Source of the DNA: Aricia agestis
Taxonomy: Eukaryota; Arthropoda; Insecta; Lepidoptera; Lycaenidae
Direction of reading: 5' to 3'
Assembly (NCBI RefSeq): GCF_905147365.1
Contig: NC_056418.1
Span: forward strand, 14,817,262 to 14,881,261
Length of the DNA stretch: 64,000 bases
Part shown: positions 21,501 through 35,800 of the stretch, piece after piece
How positions within the stretch are numbered: position 1 is the stretch's first letter
How the letters are laid out: each line of letters opens with the position of its first letter
Made by a program: the position numbers and the translations under genes
Notes under the pieces: generated by a model
What the model saw: only the letters and a program-made list of their open reading frames with translations
What the model was told of the DNA's origin: nothing
Database searches by the model: none

Positions 21501-24500
21501 AAAAAAATGAAACTTCTTCATCCATTTTTTAACAGTATTTCTAATAAAAGTCCATTTCATTTTCTCAGTGCGCCCTATAACGCCCTCGTAGTGAAGGCGT
21601 CAGGGCTGGCCGCGGGCAAAGGCGTGGTGGTGGCGGCCAACAAGCAGGAGGCCTGTGACGCGGTCGACGAGATCCTCACAGACTCCAAGTATGGTGCGGC
21701 CGGGGAGACAGTTGTGGTCGAAGAGTTGCTTGAGGGGGAGGAGGTTTCGGTGAGTTGTCTGATGCTTAAGTGCTTGCTCAGACACAGCGGGAACCGCGCG
21801 GCTTGGACCCGTGCGTTTTAACCGCTCGCAGCTTATTACAAAATATTACAGCGTTCACACTTAACCGCTCGGTTTCTGCACGGGAGCCGCGCGGTTCCCG
21901 CTGTGTCTGAACAAGCACTAAGGGGGGTATTACATTATCATTTATATTGGATCATTTCTATGATCATATATAGGATCCAATATATATGATCATTTGATCA
22001 TATCTGCATATTACATTATCATATTTCATTGATCCTATTTTACGTCGTATGTGGTTTCAATAGCCAATGGAGAGCGCTATTGGCGTTAGGTATTGACGTT
22101 AGGGTTACTAGATCTCAGAGAATTCGATTTGTAAAAAGACATCGTCATTTTAAATATGGCTTGTTTTTTGTTTTTTCAGCAAGATTATCCAAGTATATAA
22201 TTAGAAAAATAATTACATTACATTATTTGAAACATATTAACGAACAAGAAATTAAAAACTCTTTTTTATATTAAATAACTGGCAACACCTATTTCTATGA
22301 CCGTATTGGATCCAATCTCTCAGCAAATGTCAAAAATCTATGATCAAGGAAGAAATGAATCATATGTCTATATTACATTATCCAATATCATTGACTCAAT
22401 GATCTCGGATCCAATATATATGATAATCTAATATCCCCCTTGGAAGCGATGAGAAAGTCAAGGTCATATTTTTTATAGGCACTATGGGCACAAAAGGCAC
22501 CAAAGTTGGCAGAAACCTTAGTATATAATGTATGGAACTCGGCCTACGCACTTCCGTGCGCTTTGATAATGTGAGAATAACTTACGCCGATTTTCGTTTA
22601 TCACACCTAAACCATATATTTGTCTGGCATAAAAACTATCCCATGTCTTTGTTGGGACTTAAACTGTCTCCAGACCTTTTACCAAAAGCGGTTCAGCGGT
22701 TTTAGCATCACGAGGTTATAGTAGACAGACATTAGAGAGATAAACTCCCTTCTGCCATTAAGAGAGTGAAAAATGGCTCAAGTTCAGAAAATAAAGATCT
22801 CTATATTATTTAAATATGTCTCTAAATACAACTTGCAAAGAATTGTTATTATTGAATAATTGGATTATATAAGTTAATGCGAAAAGTATGATTCAAAATA
22901 AAACGATAATTTCCTGCGACTCGCGCGGGTCACACAAACATGTGTATGCTGGGGGCTAGATAAGATAAGGCATGTCTTAATTATATTCTTCATGTTACTT
23001 TTTCAATTAAATACCTACAAAATAACATGCTTAATGCTTATTAGTCGGTTCCCTAAAGGGATTTTGTAGACAGCCAAGGACGCTAAAAATTGTGTTGGTC
23101 ACCAATATGATACATAATATATAATTGTGTATATCTTCTTTACTAATGAAAATGTTAACACACTCTTGGACTATACAAGGTCGAATTGTCTTCCTCTGGC
23201 ATATTTGATAAACCACATGACAAAAACAGCGAACCTTGAATTTTCGCTTAAAATTATATTAAGACTAGCGACCCGCCCCGGCGTCGCACGGGTATAAAAT
23301 ATAAAGCCACTGAAAAAATGATTAAAATCGATAGCTTATGAGTTATGATCCTTCACGTGGTCTACTTCTTATCTGTGCCAAATAACATAAAAATTGCTCC
23401 AGTAGTTCGCGAGATAAGCCCTTTCAAATATTTTCCCCCGTTTTTTCCACATTCTCCAATTAGTCTTAGCGTGATAAAATATAGCCTATAGCCTTCCTCA
23501 ATAAATGGGCTATCTAACACTGAAAGGATCATCAAAATTCGTTGCGTAGTTTTAAAGATTAAAGAGAACAAAGGGACATGAGAGTAAAAAAGCGTCTTTT
23601 TTATAATATGTATAGATATAGATGCTGCTCAAATATTTTGATTACTAAATACTAAGGTGATATAAGTAGTTACTTACTGGTCTTGACTAACGAGTGTGTG
23701 AAACCTACATTGTTATCTAGTTATCAGAACCTTAGTAATAATAGCTCCCACACCGGTTTCGGTGACGGTGGCCGGTTTCATTGAAACCAGGCTAGCTACG
23801 CAAGAGTAATTTTATAGTGCCTAAGTGTGTGCGCAGTACACAAGAGCACTCTCTATTCCTTTACTCTCATAACCCAGTGGGAAGGAAGACCGACACGAGT
23901 CACGACCGGCGAGAGATCAGGCGCATGACCGACTTTTTACATGCCCATCCTTAGTACTTAATTATCGGAAATGTTATTAATGGGCGATTCCGCTAGAGAC
24001 GACCCTCAACACGAATTTTTAAAGTATAGCATTTGTTACATTTTTTTATTGAATTAAAAATAAAAAGATGTATATTTACTAGCAAAAGAACTTTTATGAG
24101 TAAAAATTGTAATTTGAATGTTTTTTTTTGAAGTGATATCATCTAACGGCGCGAGAAAAACTGCTTATGCCACACATGATCATTTTTACTCTAAATCACT
24201 ATCTCGAAGTTGAATTTCATTACATAATATTTATTGTATAAGTAATATAAGTTTCTATTTCGTTGTAAAAAAAAAAAAAAACAATTTTGAAATAGTTTTC
24301 AAACATTATTAAAGGAAAATTGCCATGGTTGTACCCGCGATAAAAAAGCTACAAAAGTTTAGTTTTCTCGCTAAAATATGTTGTTAATAATTTAAAACTT
24401 TGTGAAAGTAAGGAGAAATGTGAGGGAAATTAGAATTAATCATTGGAACAAACTATTTTATTATTTTTAATAAAAAAACAGAACCTTTAAAGTGGTTGCG

Positions 24501-26743
24501 CCGCGATCGAAGCAGTACAATTGGAAATGCAACAAATTAATTTTTGACTATTCTAGTGATTTTCGTCTTATTTCATATTATTAAGGTAAACAATAACGTT
24601 AGATTATATTTGTTATTATTACTTTACATGTAATTACAAGATTTATAAAAATTTGAATGGAGTCACATCGTGTTTTATATTTTTCGAAATATTTCATGTT
24701 TGTGTCATAATTACTTAACAGATGTTTCAAAATGATGATTTATATTCTTTTATTTTTAAAAATTTTAGAAGAAATGCTATAAATGACAGGAAAAATCATA
24801 AATATTTAATATTTTTCTTTGAAAAAACTATTGTTACTTATAATTCGCCCATATTCTTTTAAATTATAAATATTAATTTTGAATTAAAGGTGTGCTGTAG
24901 TTCGGTTTTATAACAATACATCGAAAAAGGTTTGCTTAATTTACATTATTTAACTGTTTTTAGTGATTTAGATGATTTCTTTTCTCAGATCGATAAATGA
25001 CTGATAATTAAAAAATAATAAAATTTTAAATAGTATTATTACAATTTACTAATAATATTATGCATTGCATATCAAAAATGTAGAAATTAGCCGCAGACTT
25101 ATGAATAAATTCAATTTCTTTAGACTCGTTGCGCCCGCGATATTCTGATGTTGCACCCGCGATCGTGAAAATTGTTACTAATTCCTAGTACTAATTACTT
25201 AAATTAATTGTATCTAGTTAAATCATTTCTTTGTCTTATACACTTTTGAAATATGGGTTAATAAATTACTAAAAGTTCCACAATTAGCAGTTTTCTCAAA
25301 TGAACTCGTCCGAGTTCTTAATAGAGGACCAATTTGGTTGCACCCGCGATAGCACTTCAAACATGTTTTGTGGCTTTTCTTAGATTTAATTTTAGTTTTC
25401 ATTTACAATTTATGATTGAACTAGTTAAAATGTATCCCTTCAAAAGATAATTTATTAATAAATGTGTTTTATTTTGTCAGTAGGACGCTTTAAGTGCGTC
25501 AAAATGTATAAATAAACTATACATTTTGACGCACTTAAAAACTAAAAAGTATATAAATAAACAGTAAATTTACTACAAAATATTTAAACACAAAAAAATA
25601 TTTTTTAGTGTTTAAATACCGTATTTTGTAGTAAATTTTTGTGCAGGAACCTAGGTAAGTAATTACTATTTTAAGCTGAAAAATAACTCAAACATTTTAA
25701 ATATTTTCGTATGAGAAAATGATTTTGGTATTACGTATGTATGAGAATTTCGATGGCACCCGGCCCCTTAACATGATTGGACGATACAAGTAGTAAGAAT
25801 CAGTCTCTGATATCTGAATCTATGAATATCTGATTTCTGGTGTTTTATATGAATGCCACAAAAAATACAGGTGTTCTTTTTAACATTCCAGGTGCTGGCG
25901 TTCTCGGACGGGGACACCGTGTCAATAATGCCCCCGGCGCAGGACCACAAGCGCGTCGGGGACGGGGACACGGGCCCCAACACCGGGGGCATGGGGGCCT
26001 ACTGCCCCTGCCCGCTCATCACCCCGGAACAGCTGGCTGACGTGAAGGACCAGGTGCTGCAGCGAGCGGTAGACGGGTTGAAGGCGGAGGGTGTGAAGTA
26101 TGTCGGTGAGTGATGATGATGATGGTTGTGGTGATGATGGTGAAAACTCCACTGTTTCAAAATAAATGTTGTAAGTTAGTGAGAGGAGTGATGTATGTTG
26201 TTGGTGAGTGATGGTGGTGGTGGTGATGATTGTGGTGATGATGGTGAAAACTCCACTGTTTCAAAATCAATGTTGCAAGTTAGCGAGAGGGGTGAAGTAT
26301 GTCGTTAGTGGTGATGATGATGTGATGATTGAGTTTTGTAATCAGCGTTTAAAGATGATGAGATATAGTTAAGAAGTCGTTGTAACCAGCCTGGATTTAT
26401 AAAGGCCGTTATAGGCCACGGCTCACGGCCTAGCTAGAGGCGGAAGCATCCTAGGGGCGGAGCGTCCAAAGAGATTACGTACATGGGGCGGCGGAAATAA
26501 AGCCTTCGCTCATAAAAATATAAATTCGGCACTGGTTATAATATTATGTCGGTTCACAGTAATAGAACTCATGATACATAATATAAACTACAATAGTAGA
26601 TAGCGAATATTTTTCAATTAAGCTGGGTTAAATTGAAAATGTTATTACAGTTGTTCAATTTCCTTTTCGGCAGAGTTAAGCCTTTAAAAGTAGCGCACAG
26701 TGTCTTACAGACGTCATAGCTTAGTATTATTTCTAATTTCTAA

Positions 26744-26812
<69 letters not shown>

Positions 26813-29800
26813 GGATTTTCAAATGTGTATAATTAGTAACGCTAAAACTCGAAAACGGCTGAACGGATTGGGCTAATTTTAGTGTTAAAATATTCGTAGA
26901 AGTCCAGGGAAGGTTTTAAAGTGACACGAAGTTCACCGGGACAGCTAGTATTATATAAAATTCTCGTGTCACCGTGTTTGTGCGCTAACTCCTGTAAAAA
27001 GGCTCAGCCGATTTTAAAGAAATTTTGTATGTACATTCATTAGGCCTGAGAATAGGTATTTATCTTCTTTTAATATTGATACTAGAAATAATTTAAGTAT
27101 ATGACAAAACAACGTTTGCCGGGTCAGCTAGTTTTCCTATATAAAATACTATATTTATGATCTTGTTACTTGTTACGAAAAAAGTAAAAAGAAATGACTA
27201 AGGAAAAACTAAAAGTATTCTGAACGCTGGAGTTGATGGTCGGTAGCAGTTATTTCGTCGTTGAAGAAAGTATGAACTTTACACGGAGATAACTTTAGTA
27301 CTTATTAAATATAAATATTTAATTATATTTTGCGGACTTTTGAGTCGATAACAATTCCTTATCAAAAAGTTCCACTAACTACGTTTAATTTGGCTAGCAA
27401 CGAGTCTGGAGATATTTTAATTAGACGTATGATAACAATTATTAGTGTTCGGTTTTTTTTATTTGTCGGTAACTAACCTTTTCTGTGTTATCTTTTGTAT
27501 AGTAATATTGGAAAGTAAAGGTTACTGTTGAATATTACGACGACCACTGTGGTTCAGTTGGTGACGCGTTGGTAGCGCAAGCCGGAGGTCGCGGGTTCGA
27601 ACCCCGCCGACGGAACAAAAAAAAGTTTTCAATGTTCCTGGGTCTTGGATGTGTATCTTGGATGTGAATATAATAAAAATCTTAAATATATACTATAGTA
27701 TAAAAGTATTAAATATATTTCCGTTGTCTGGTACCTGTAACACAAGTCCTTCAAGTACTTAGCACGGGGCTAGACTGACGTGGTGTGAAGCGTCCATAGA
27801 TATTATTATATGAGTCTGTTAATAAATCTACAAAGTACTTAATTCCGTATTTAGTAAATAAATATTAATTAAAATACTCCTACTTTTCTTCTGATTAAAT
27901 ACCTAATAATAATATGGGTCTATTGGACACCCCTTTTTGTGGAGTCCAATAGACCCATGATTTACTTTTCTAGCTGTTGAAATTGGCAAAAATAATATTA
28001 TGTGGAAATATGCGGTGCGCCATTTACCACTTAAAATATTATTATATATGGCGCACCGCATATTTCCACATAATATTATTTTAGTTAGACTCAATTTGTA
28101 CTGAGACGTTCATATATTTATGAACGTCTCAGTACAAATTGAGTCTATTTAAGCGTAAAGAAGCTAATATGTAACTTCATATGATATGCCGTTATTTTGT
28201 AGAAAATATAGCGTAGGGTAATATAGTGCATCCACAAGTGCACTCATTACACCTAAATAAAGGTTATCTAACCAAATAGACCTAGATACAACCAGCCAAA
28301 ACCGGTTCTGACCAGTAACAGTCAGTGGTCTCTATCAGCATAGAGACCACTGACTGTTACTTTACACTCCTGGCACGAGTTACCTTATCTTATAAAATGT
28401 TTATAGCACCTTTGATTGACAAGTTACTTAGTTGTCTAATAACTATTAAGTTATGTATCCTGCAGAAGATAGGTTATCTAGGTATTTATTGGACCCTTTT
28501 AGGATCTCAGTTTACTGTTGGTATCGCTTATAGTCAAATCAAATCAAAATAATTTATTCATGTAGGTCACACAGTAACACTTATGAACGTCAAATAAATA
28601 GTTGATACATTTACAGCATTATTAAGATTAAACTTCCTAAAATTATTACAAAATTCCATTTTATCCAATTTCCATTTAATATTGTATTATTACTTACTTA
28701 TTGACAACTTATTATCAGCAATTTTTTTTATATTAAATATAGATAGTCTATTGTGTTAGGAAAAACAAAATATACTTTGATGTTTATTTAATTATTTTTA
28801 TTTACAAATACTTTTAGGGAAATTTAACTATGAAGTGTTGAGTATTCCAGTACGGTACAAAATAACATGTAGTCATGGACTACTTTTAATTAGTCACCTA
28901 TAACAATAAACGTAATGATTATCAGCAACAAATAAATTTAAATAGGCCATAAACACTCGTTAGATTTGTCTAGCATAGTTCTAATGCGTACCCACATCAA
29001 GTGGCAACACATTCAGTGTAAACTGCCCCACCTCTTCATCTTTAATCTATATGATAGATATACAATTTATGCTGGTCGTGTGTGTAATAGTATAGCACTG
29101 GCTTCGATACTCAGAGCAGGCGCTGGGTAGAGTCGAGTATGCAAATATGAGGACCGAATACTGTGAATGTGGTTGAACTCACTCAATAAAATCCCACTTT
29201 TTTTGGTAAAAAGTTTGGCCCGTGCGAGTTTCTTATGCCGGTTCTTTTCGCCGGGTTAGTTCCCGAACCGGTGTTAGGTTATCACGTAGACATTCTGAAA
29301 AGATTTAATACACTTGGAAATAAAACATTTTTAAGCGTGCAGGTTATAATTCTGAATGTTGCCAGCAGTCAGTTTAATCAGTATGACACTTGGCAACATT
29401 CAGAATCATAATCTGCATGCTTTTCTGTATTCAACCCTATTCACAAAATGCAGTCCTCATATTTGTTCTTATCTTAGGCGCAAGCGTCTGTGAACCGAGA
29501 CATCATTAGATAAGCAATTGCCACGGGCTGCGCGCAGTTTCTAGTTGACCGTAGGGCGTTTTGTCACGAGGATTTGCACGCGAGGTGGCGCGCGTTATGT
29601 TCGTATTATTTCATAACCACTATAAACTTAAATGATCCACATATATCCTAAAATCAGGAACGCCTTGATACATCAATTTTTATTGATCTCGCTCTCGTTC
29701 TTTTTATTGAAAAAAGACATGATATATAATCTAACCCCCTTACTAATAAACGCTGCATAAGCTTTGAATAGTTATACAGTGTTTTGTCTTCTTTAAACCA

Positions 29801-32800
29801 ATTAAAAATGTCACTTGTGTGACAGAAACAAAACACTGGATAACTATTCGAAGCTTCTACAACGTTTATTAGTAAGGGGGTTAAAATAAATAGATAGCGA
29901 CCCGCCCAGACTTTGCGCGGAAGCAATGCTTTATACCTATGAACCATCCTCTTGAATAACGCTATCTATTAAAGTAAACGGCATTAAATTCCGTTGCATA
30001 TTTTTATAGATACAAGCGAACATATAAAAAATCTACTATAATAGGTATTTATTTGAATCCACAAATAAAAAAATAAGTAATCAGTTTTTTTCCCCTTACT
30101 TTGTTATTTTCGGCTAATTACATAAGTTGTTTTTTTACAATGGCCTCACTTATTTTCGTCCTGACTTTGACCTTATGTTGTTTTAGCACTTGGCCTGGCC
30201 TCGAGGTATTGTCTGGTGCCTTATCATTTCTCCTTAACCTTAGTCTTTTTGCTCGTGTAATTTTTTGATATGATTTGTCAAGGACTTAAAGAATATTAGT
30301 CTGGGTTATTACTGATAGGCTATCAAAATATACATGATATTTTTCTTAAATATGGCGTGCAAGTGTTACCACGAAGTTTAATTCACGAATAACTTTAGAC
30401 TTCAGTTCAGTGCAATTGGACAAGGATGAAATGAAAAAAAACTGGCAAAATAGTATATTACGAGTATGTTAAACATTTGGAAACTTTAAAATAATAATAT
30501 TATAGTAGGTTAAATAGTACCATCGAAGAAATTGATTCATGGGCAGTTGACGGACCAACTTCATTTGGTCGGATCATGTCAATTCAATGTTAATTGTGAT
30601 CTGTCGGCTGGGTTTGACGTAACGCGACCAAACTACGTAGGTCCCCCATCTGCCTAGGAATCAACTTCATTGATAGTACAGATGCATGCACTTGTTGATA
30701 GTCTAGAATCTAGATAGAATACTGTAATAATTATACTCTGATAATTAATATACTGTTACATAACATGTACATAAAATATCGTATTCTAATACGTATGAAA
30801 TTGATAGCATAGTAAAAGTGGCAGGCAACAGTTAGTTAAATTGCCTAACAGATCAAGTGTTAACGTAGACAAGGGTTATCGGCTATTCTTTTAGCATATT
30901 GACGACATTATAAGATAAAATACAAACAACTTATAAGTTAACATGAAATCGATCTTCATACTGCGTATTAGAGTTGATTTTTGCTTGGGAAGCTGAGAGC
31001 AATTCGCGTTTGATGCAAAAGCAGAGATAGCCGCGTAAGACAATGTCAGGGTCAAGAATTGCGCGTTGTTTTTTATATAAAATGTTATTGACAAACAAGT
31101 GGACTAAATGGAATAAACAAAATAAATATATGATAAAAAATGTAGAATAAGTAATTGGCTGTGATTTAATTAAAAAAAGTGAAATGGGTTACGCAATTAG
31201 TAGTATATGATTTAAAATAATAAAAAAAGTAAAATGGCTAATGCGTGCACGTTTTGCGTACCGTACGCACATTTTACGTGTCGCACGCACTTCGCAGGCA
31301 TTTTGCATGTGTATATTATGTAAAACGATGTAATTTGGGATATTGTCGCTTATTAATGTTTGATTATTGTTTTTTACCGACTACCAAAAAGTAGGAGGTT
31401 ATATGTATTTTTCCTACATGTTCAATACTATAGTTTTTCTTTATTTGTGTATCAGGTGTGCTGTACGCTGGTCTCATGGTGACCAAGTCTGGCCCCATGA
31501 CGCTGGAGTTCAACTGCCGCTTCGGCGATCCAGAGACGCAAGTGATCATGCTGCTGCTGGAGTCTGACCTGTACCAGATCGTTAAGGTGAGGGTTTGGAG
31601 TATTTACTGGTAAAGTGGGCTCTCGCGTGACCTTTAGGGTACTACCAGAGTACCTATTTAGCCAACAAGAATTCGATGTCTTACAAGTTACATAATATAA
31701 TATTATTTTAAGATTATGACAGAACCACTTCTGGTTTTATGAGTCTTTGGATGTTTGGCATAAGTTCAATGTGTCGAAGTCCGGCATACTTTTCTCAAAT
31801 TAAAGTTTAACATAATTTATTGACTTGAGATTCGCTTTTTAAAGTAACTTGTGTCATTTGAAATTATAGGCTATATATTAATTAGACCTATAATGATCTA
31901 AAAATAGTCTTAGTTGCAGTATTTTTTTATTAACGTGCTATTTTTTTAAAACTCGGCGTGTAGACGGACTTCACTTACAGTTTGAGGTAAGTCCGTCTAG
32001 TAGCAAGTAGCCCTAACCTGTGAATTTATACGTGTGAGAGCCATGCTTCGGCACGAATGGGCCGGCTCGACCGGAGAAATACCACGTTCTCACAGAAAGC
32101 CGGCGTGAAACAGCGCTTGCGCTGTGTTTCGCCGAGTGAGTGAGTTTACCGGAGGCCCAATCCCCTACCCTATTCCTTTCCCTACCCTCCCCTATTACCT
32201 TATTCCCTCTTAAAAGGCCGGCAACGCACTTGCAGCTCTTCTGATGCTGCGAGTGTCCATGGGCGACGGAAGTTGCTTTCCATCAGGTGACCCGTTTGCT
32301 CGTTTGCCCCTTATTTAATAAAAAAAGAAGTAATATGCATGGCAACGGTTTCTAGCAAAGCCGCAAAACGGCCATTCAAATATGTGTATAAGGTGTCGGT
32401 AATAAGGTTCGCATTCCAGAGAAAATTAATTTTATAACCTAAGCCTAAGTGGTTACAAACATTTTTTGAAAAATCAAACACTAAACTGAACATAAAATAA
32501 TGTTTATTACAAATTCAAAATTATAATAATAATTATTAGTGCCGGCAAAATCAACAACTTTGATTCATTAACATTTATATTTTATGGGATAAGACATACT
32601 CCCCTACTTAATTTTGATTCGATTATTGTTTATTCATAATATGTCTATTTAGAACCCATTTTTTTATTCCTTAATATTAATATTTAGTCAGTTGAAATAA
32701 CTCTTTAGTTCACGTGGCAGATTGGGGCCATGCACGCGAAAGTTACGCGTTTTTACCATTATTTTCGCCGCTCAATTAAAATTATAACGGGTTGTTGGTC

Positions 32801-35800
32801 CGGGAGGTAGGATTTTTCATGACGTGAATAAATCTGAAACGAATAATTATGGCATTAGAAAAAGAAGTTATTTTTACAAGTTTTTTTTTGTTTACGATAA
32901 AGGGGTCAGTCGAGGAAACGGATCCCCTGACAGTAAGTGAACTACCGTCACCCTTGGACACCTGTAACACCAGGGGAGTCACAAGTGCGCTGCCCACTTT
33001 TTAAAAAGGAGTAGGCTCTTTACGTGCAGTAAAATTTGGGCAATGCTATGATCTAGCAGTCCTATTTTTAATGCAAATAAACAATAAATACATGTAGGTC
33101 TGAAAAGGTTGACAATATCTGATTCGAGGCAAGACCAGCATATGACGGCCTTTCCTTATGCAAACTAGACGGACTTCCCAATTATTGCAATTTTAGGTTA
33201 GACATATATGTTGCACGTGATAATAACGAAATTAAAGCGATATTAACGAATTGAACATCAGTAATAAGTAAAAGGATCACTAAATTACTTACGTAATCCA
33301 AGAAACTCCAAAAATTCCTTCGTATTCCCACTTTTTTAATTTTTTTTGGCAGAGACTTACACTCCGACTGCGAGCTGAAAACGGGAAAAAAATGGCAGAT
33401 TGTTTTTTTCGTAACAGGTAGTAGCGACATGTCTGTTTCTTAGGTCATGCATTTCTCTGCGTGAAAAAAAAAAGGTCAAACTAATTCTGTAATATTGTTT
33501 TACCCACTGAGCCATATGAAACTAGTCGTTCAAATATGGAAGTTATTGCCGATAGACGGACTTACCTCCCAGACGGACTTCGACACGAGTAAGGTCAATA
33601 CCTTACTTTGAATTTTCCCAAGTTATTCTGTTATGTTAAAAGTAAAATATTAATTAGGAGATTTTGAGCTCTGTAATTTATTTTGGACAATAAAGATTTT
33701 AATTTAATGTAAGTTGCCATGTCCCATTATCCCATACCTAATGGTTCAAAGCTTTTTGACTACAGCGCCATCTGTAACTCATTTAAATTTTGTCTTGTTC
33801 CAGGCATGCGTGAACGGCACTCTGAAGGACATGCAGGTGAAGTGGAACACCAACGTTTCGGCGGTGGGCGTGGTTCTCGCTTCTAAGGGCTACCCGGAAA
33901 CCTCTACTAAGGGCTGCGTTATTAGCGGTACGTATAACATACGACAGTAGACTGCAGGCTATATTATAATGGGGCAGGTAAAAAAACTACGTCAATTGAG
34001 CTATTGCTGTATAAGATAGTACTGATGACTGACGTTGGTATTATGGTCGCAGAGCAAGTAGACATTCATCCGAGTAAAAGAGACAACAGTCGATTGATGA
34101 ATGTGTAACTTTTTATCTGCTAGATGGCAGATGCTATAAATGTTCTTAGTGTTTGTTTAACACAATTTTAAGTGGAGAAGGGATGTGAAATAAAAGCGCA
34201 AATTAATTTATAGCTAAGCAGTGTATAGCTCTACAGATTAAAATATATTGAACTTCTACACACCTTTAATAACCGCTTGACAGCAAGCGATGCTATAAAA
34301 TATTTGACATTTCATCCTAAAATATTTTTTATCCTGCAGGTTTGTCATCCGCGGCGGTGCGCGGCGCAGTAGTCTTCCACAGTGGCGTGACGCGCGGCGC
34401 TAATGGCTCCCTCGTCACAAACGGTGGCCGCGTGCTGCTTGCCGCTGCGACGTCCGCGTCGCTGCGCAGCGCGGCTGCTGCTGCGACTGCCGCTGCCGCC
34501 GCCATAGATTTCCCCGGCCGACACTACCGCAAGGACATCGCGAGACGCGCCTTCAACAAGTACGTATAGCTCTGTCTCTCTCTCTAACATTACGAATGCG
34601 TTTCGCTGCGGAGCGCGGCTGCTGCTGCAATACCATATAAACATCGCTAGATACATCTTGAACTAGTAAGTATAGTTTTCTCTCTCACTATGATATCAAC
34701 GGCGGCTGTGTTCTGCCTCCTAACTTCTTCTACTCTGGCCAAGTATTGCCAGCATTGACAGCTCCCAAAACATAGCTAGCTGCGCCATTAACAAGTACGT
34801 ATGATCTCTATGCCCTACTAGCGGCCAGGCCGCGGCGGCCATCGAAAGTATGGTGTGGCCGCTTGACAGCGTGCGGCCAGGTGCGAGCGGTCTATGGCGG
34901 TTTCATACTAAGGTATCTCGATGGCCGCCGCGGCCTGGCCGCCGGCCGCCCGCCGCGGCTTGGCCGCTAGTGCGCGCCCGGGCTATGAAGACGTGTCGCA
35001 TTGTATACTAGATGTATGCATGATAAGGACGCATGAATTTTTTTTACGCGGCCAAAGGTATTCCATGAAATATTATTTTTTTATGTAAACAAACTATACT
35101 TTCTTACTTAATATTCATAAGTCCATAGCCAAACAAGTCACTGCTAACTTAAATATAACGTTAGCTTAAATATAAACATTAAATATTATTGAATTACTTG
35201 TAAGACTTAAATGAATCCATCAGGTTATACTAAAATATATTACGTTTATATTTTAGTATAACCTGATGGATTCATTTAAGTCTTACAAGTAAGTTAAATA
35301 AACTTAGTAATGGTAGTTTTAGTTGTTACAGTAAATATTTGTGCTTTTTTGTCTTTTTATTTTTTTTGTAATTATTCGTTGGTTTGTTTCAGTTCTTTGT
35401 CGCTCGAGTAGTTTTCCTTATTTTGAGTTCTCATCATAAAGTTTCGTATAATTTATATTCCATTAAAAAGACGTTTTGTTCTTGTTACAGTTGGTTTTTG
35501 CATGTTAAAAGTGTTTAAGTCATTTTTGCTTCAAAACTTATGTTATGTTTGTTTTGATGTCAGAATCATATCATTTTTCAAATTACTTGCAATAAATTGC
35601 CATTTCTAAAACGCATTTCATTTCACCCCAATCCTAATTACATAAACTGAACTCTCCATCTTTAAACGTGTTTTGGGTTTTGATAAAATGTCATGTTTTC
35701 CGACAAGATTTTTATTACAATGGAGTCTTTGAATGGTATTTAAAATTTATATTTCTTCTAGCATAGCATCAACATCCATTATCATTATGTTATGTTATCA

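Larger units (their letters stand above)
18502..34559 (+). other. Gart: GARS domain of GART, exons 1-7
   Basis: ATP-grasp ligase joining phosphoribosylamine and glycine. Visible landmarks in order: VLVIGSGGREHA, VGPEDPLANG, CFGPTKAGAQIEANKDW, VVKASGLAAGKGV (ATP-binding), GEEVSVLAFSDG, PPAQDHKRVGDGDTGPNTGG, LEFNCRFGDPETQ (metal and substrate loop), then GYPETSTKG and TNGGRVLL near the end. The domain ends at FNK, exactly at the exon 7 donor. Reading on into intron 7 adds only YV and a stop (TAG 34567-34569). Confidence 0.95.

Noticed and set aside
27541..27615. tRNA gene
   Set aside because: A and B boxes are good, but the acceptor stem does not pair and a SINE body with a known type of tail follows.
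18673..31455. Nested gene within a GART intron, as the pupal cuticle gene in Drosophila
   Set aside because: No ORF with a signal peptide or cuticle motif was found on either strand in introns 1 to 4.
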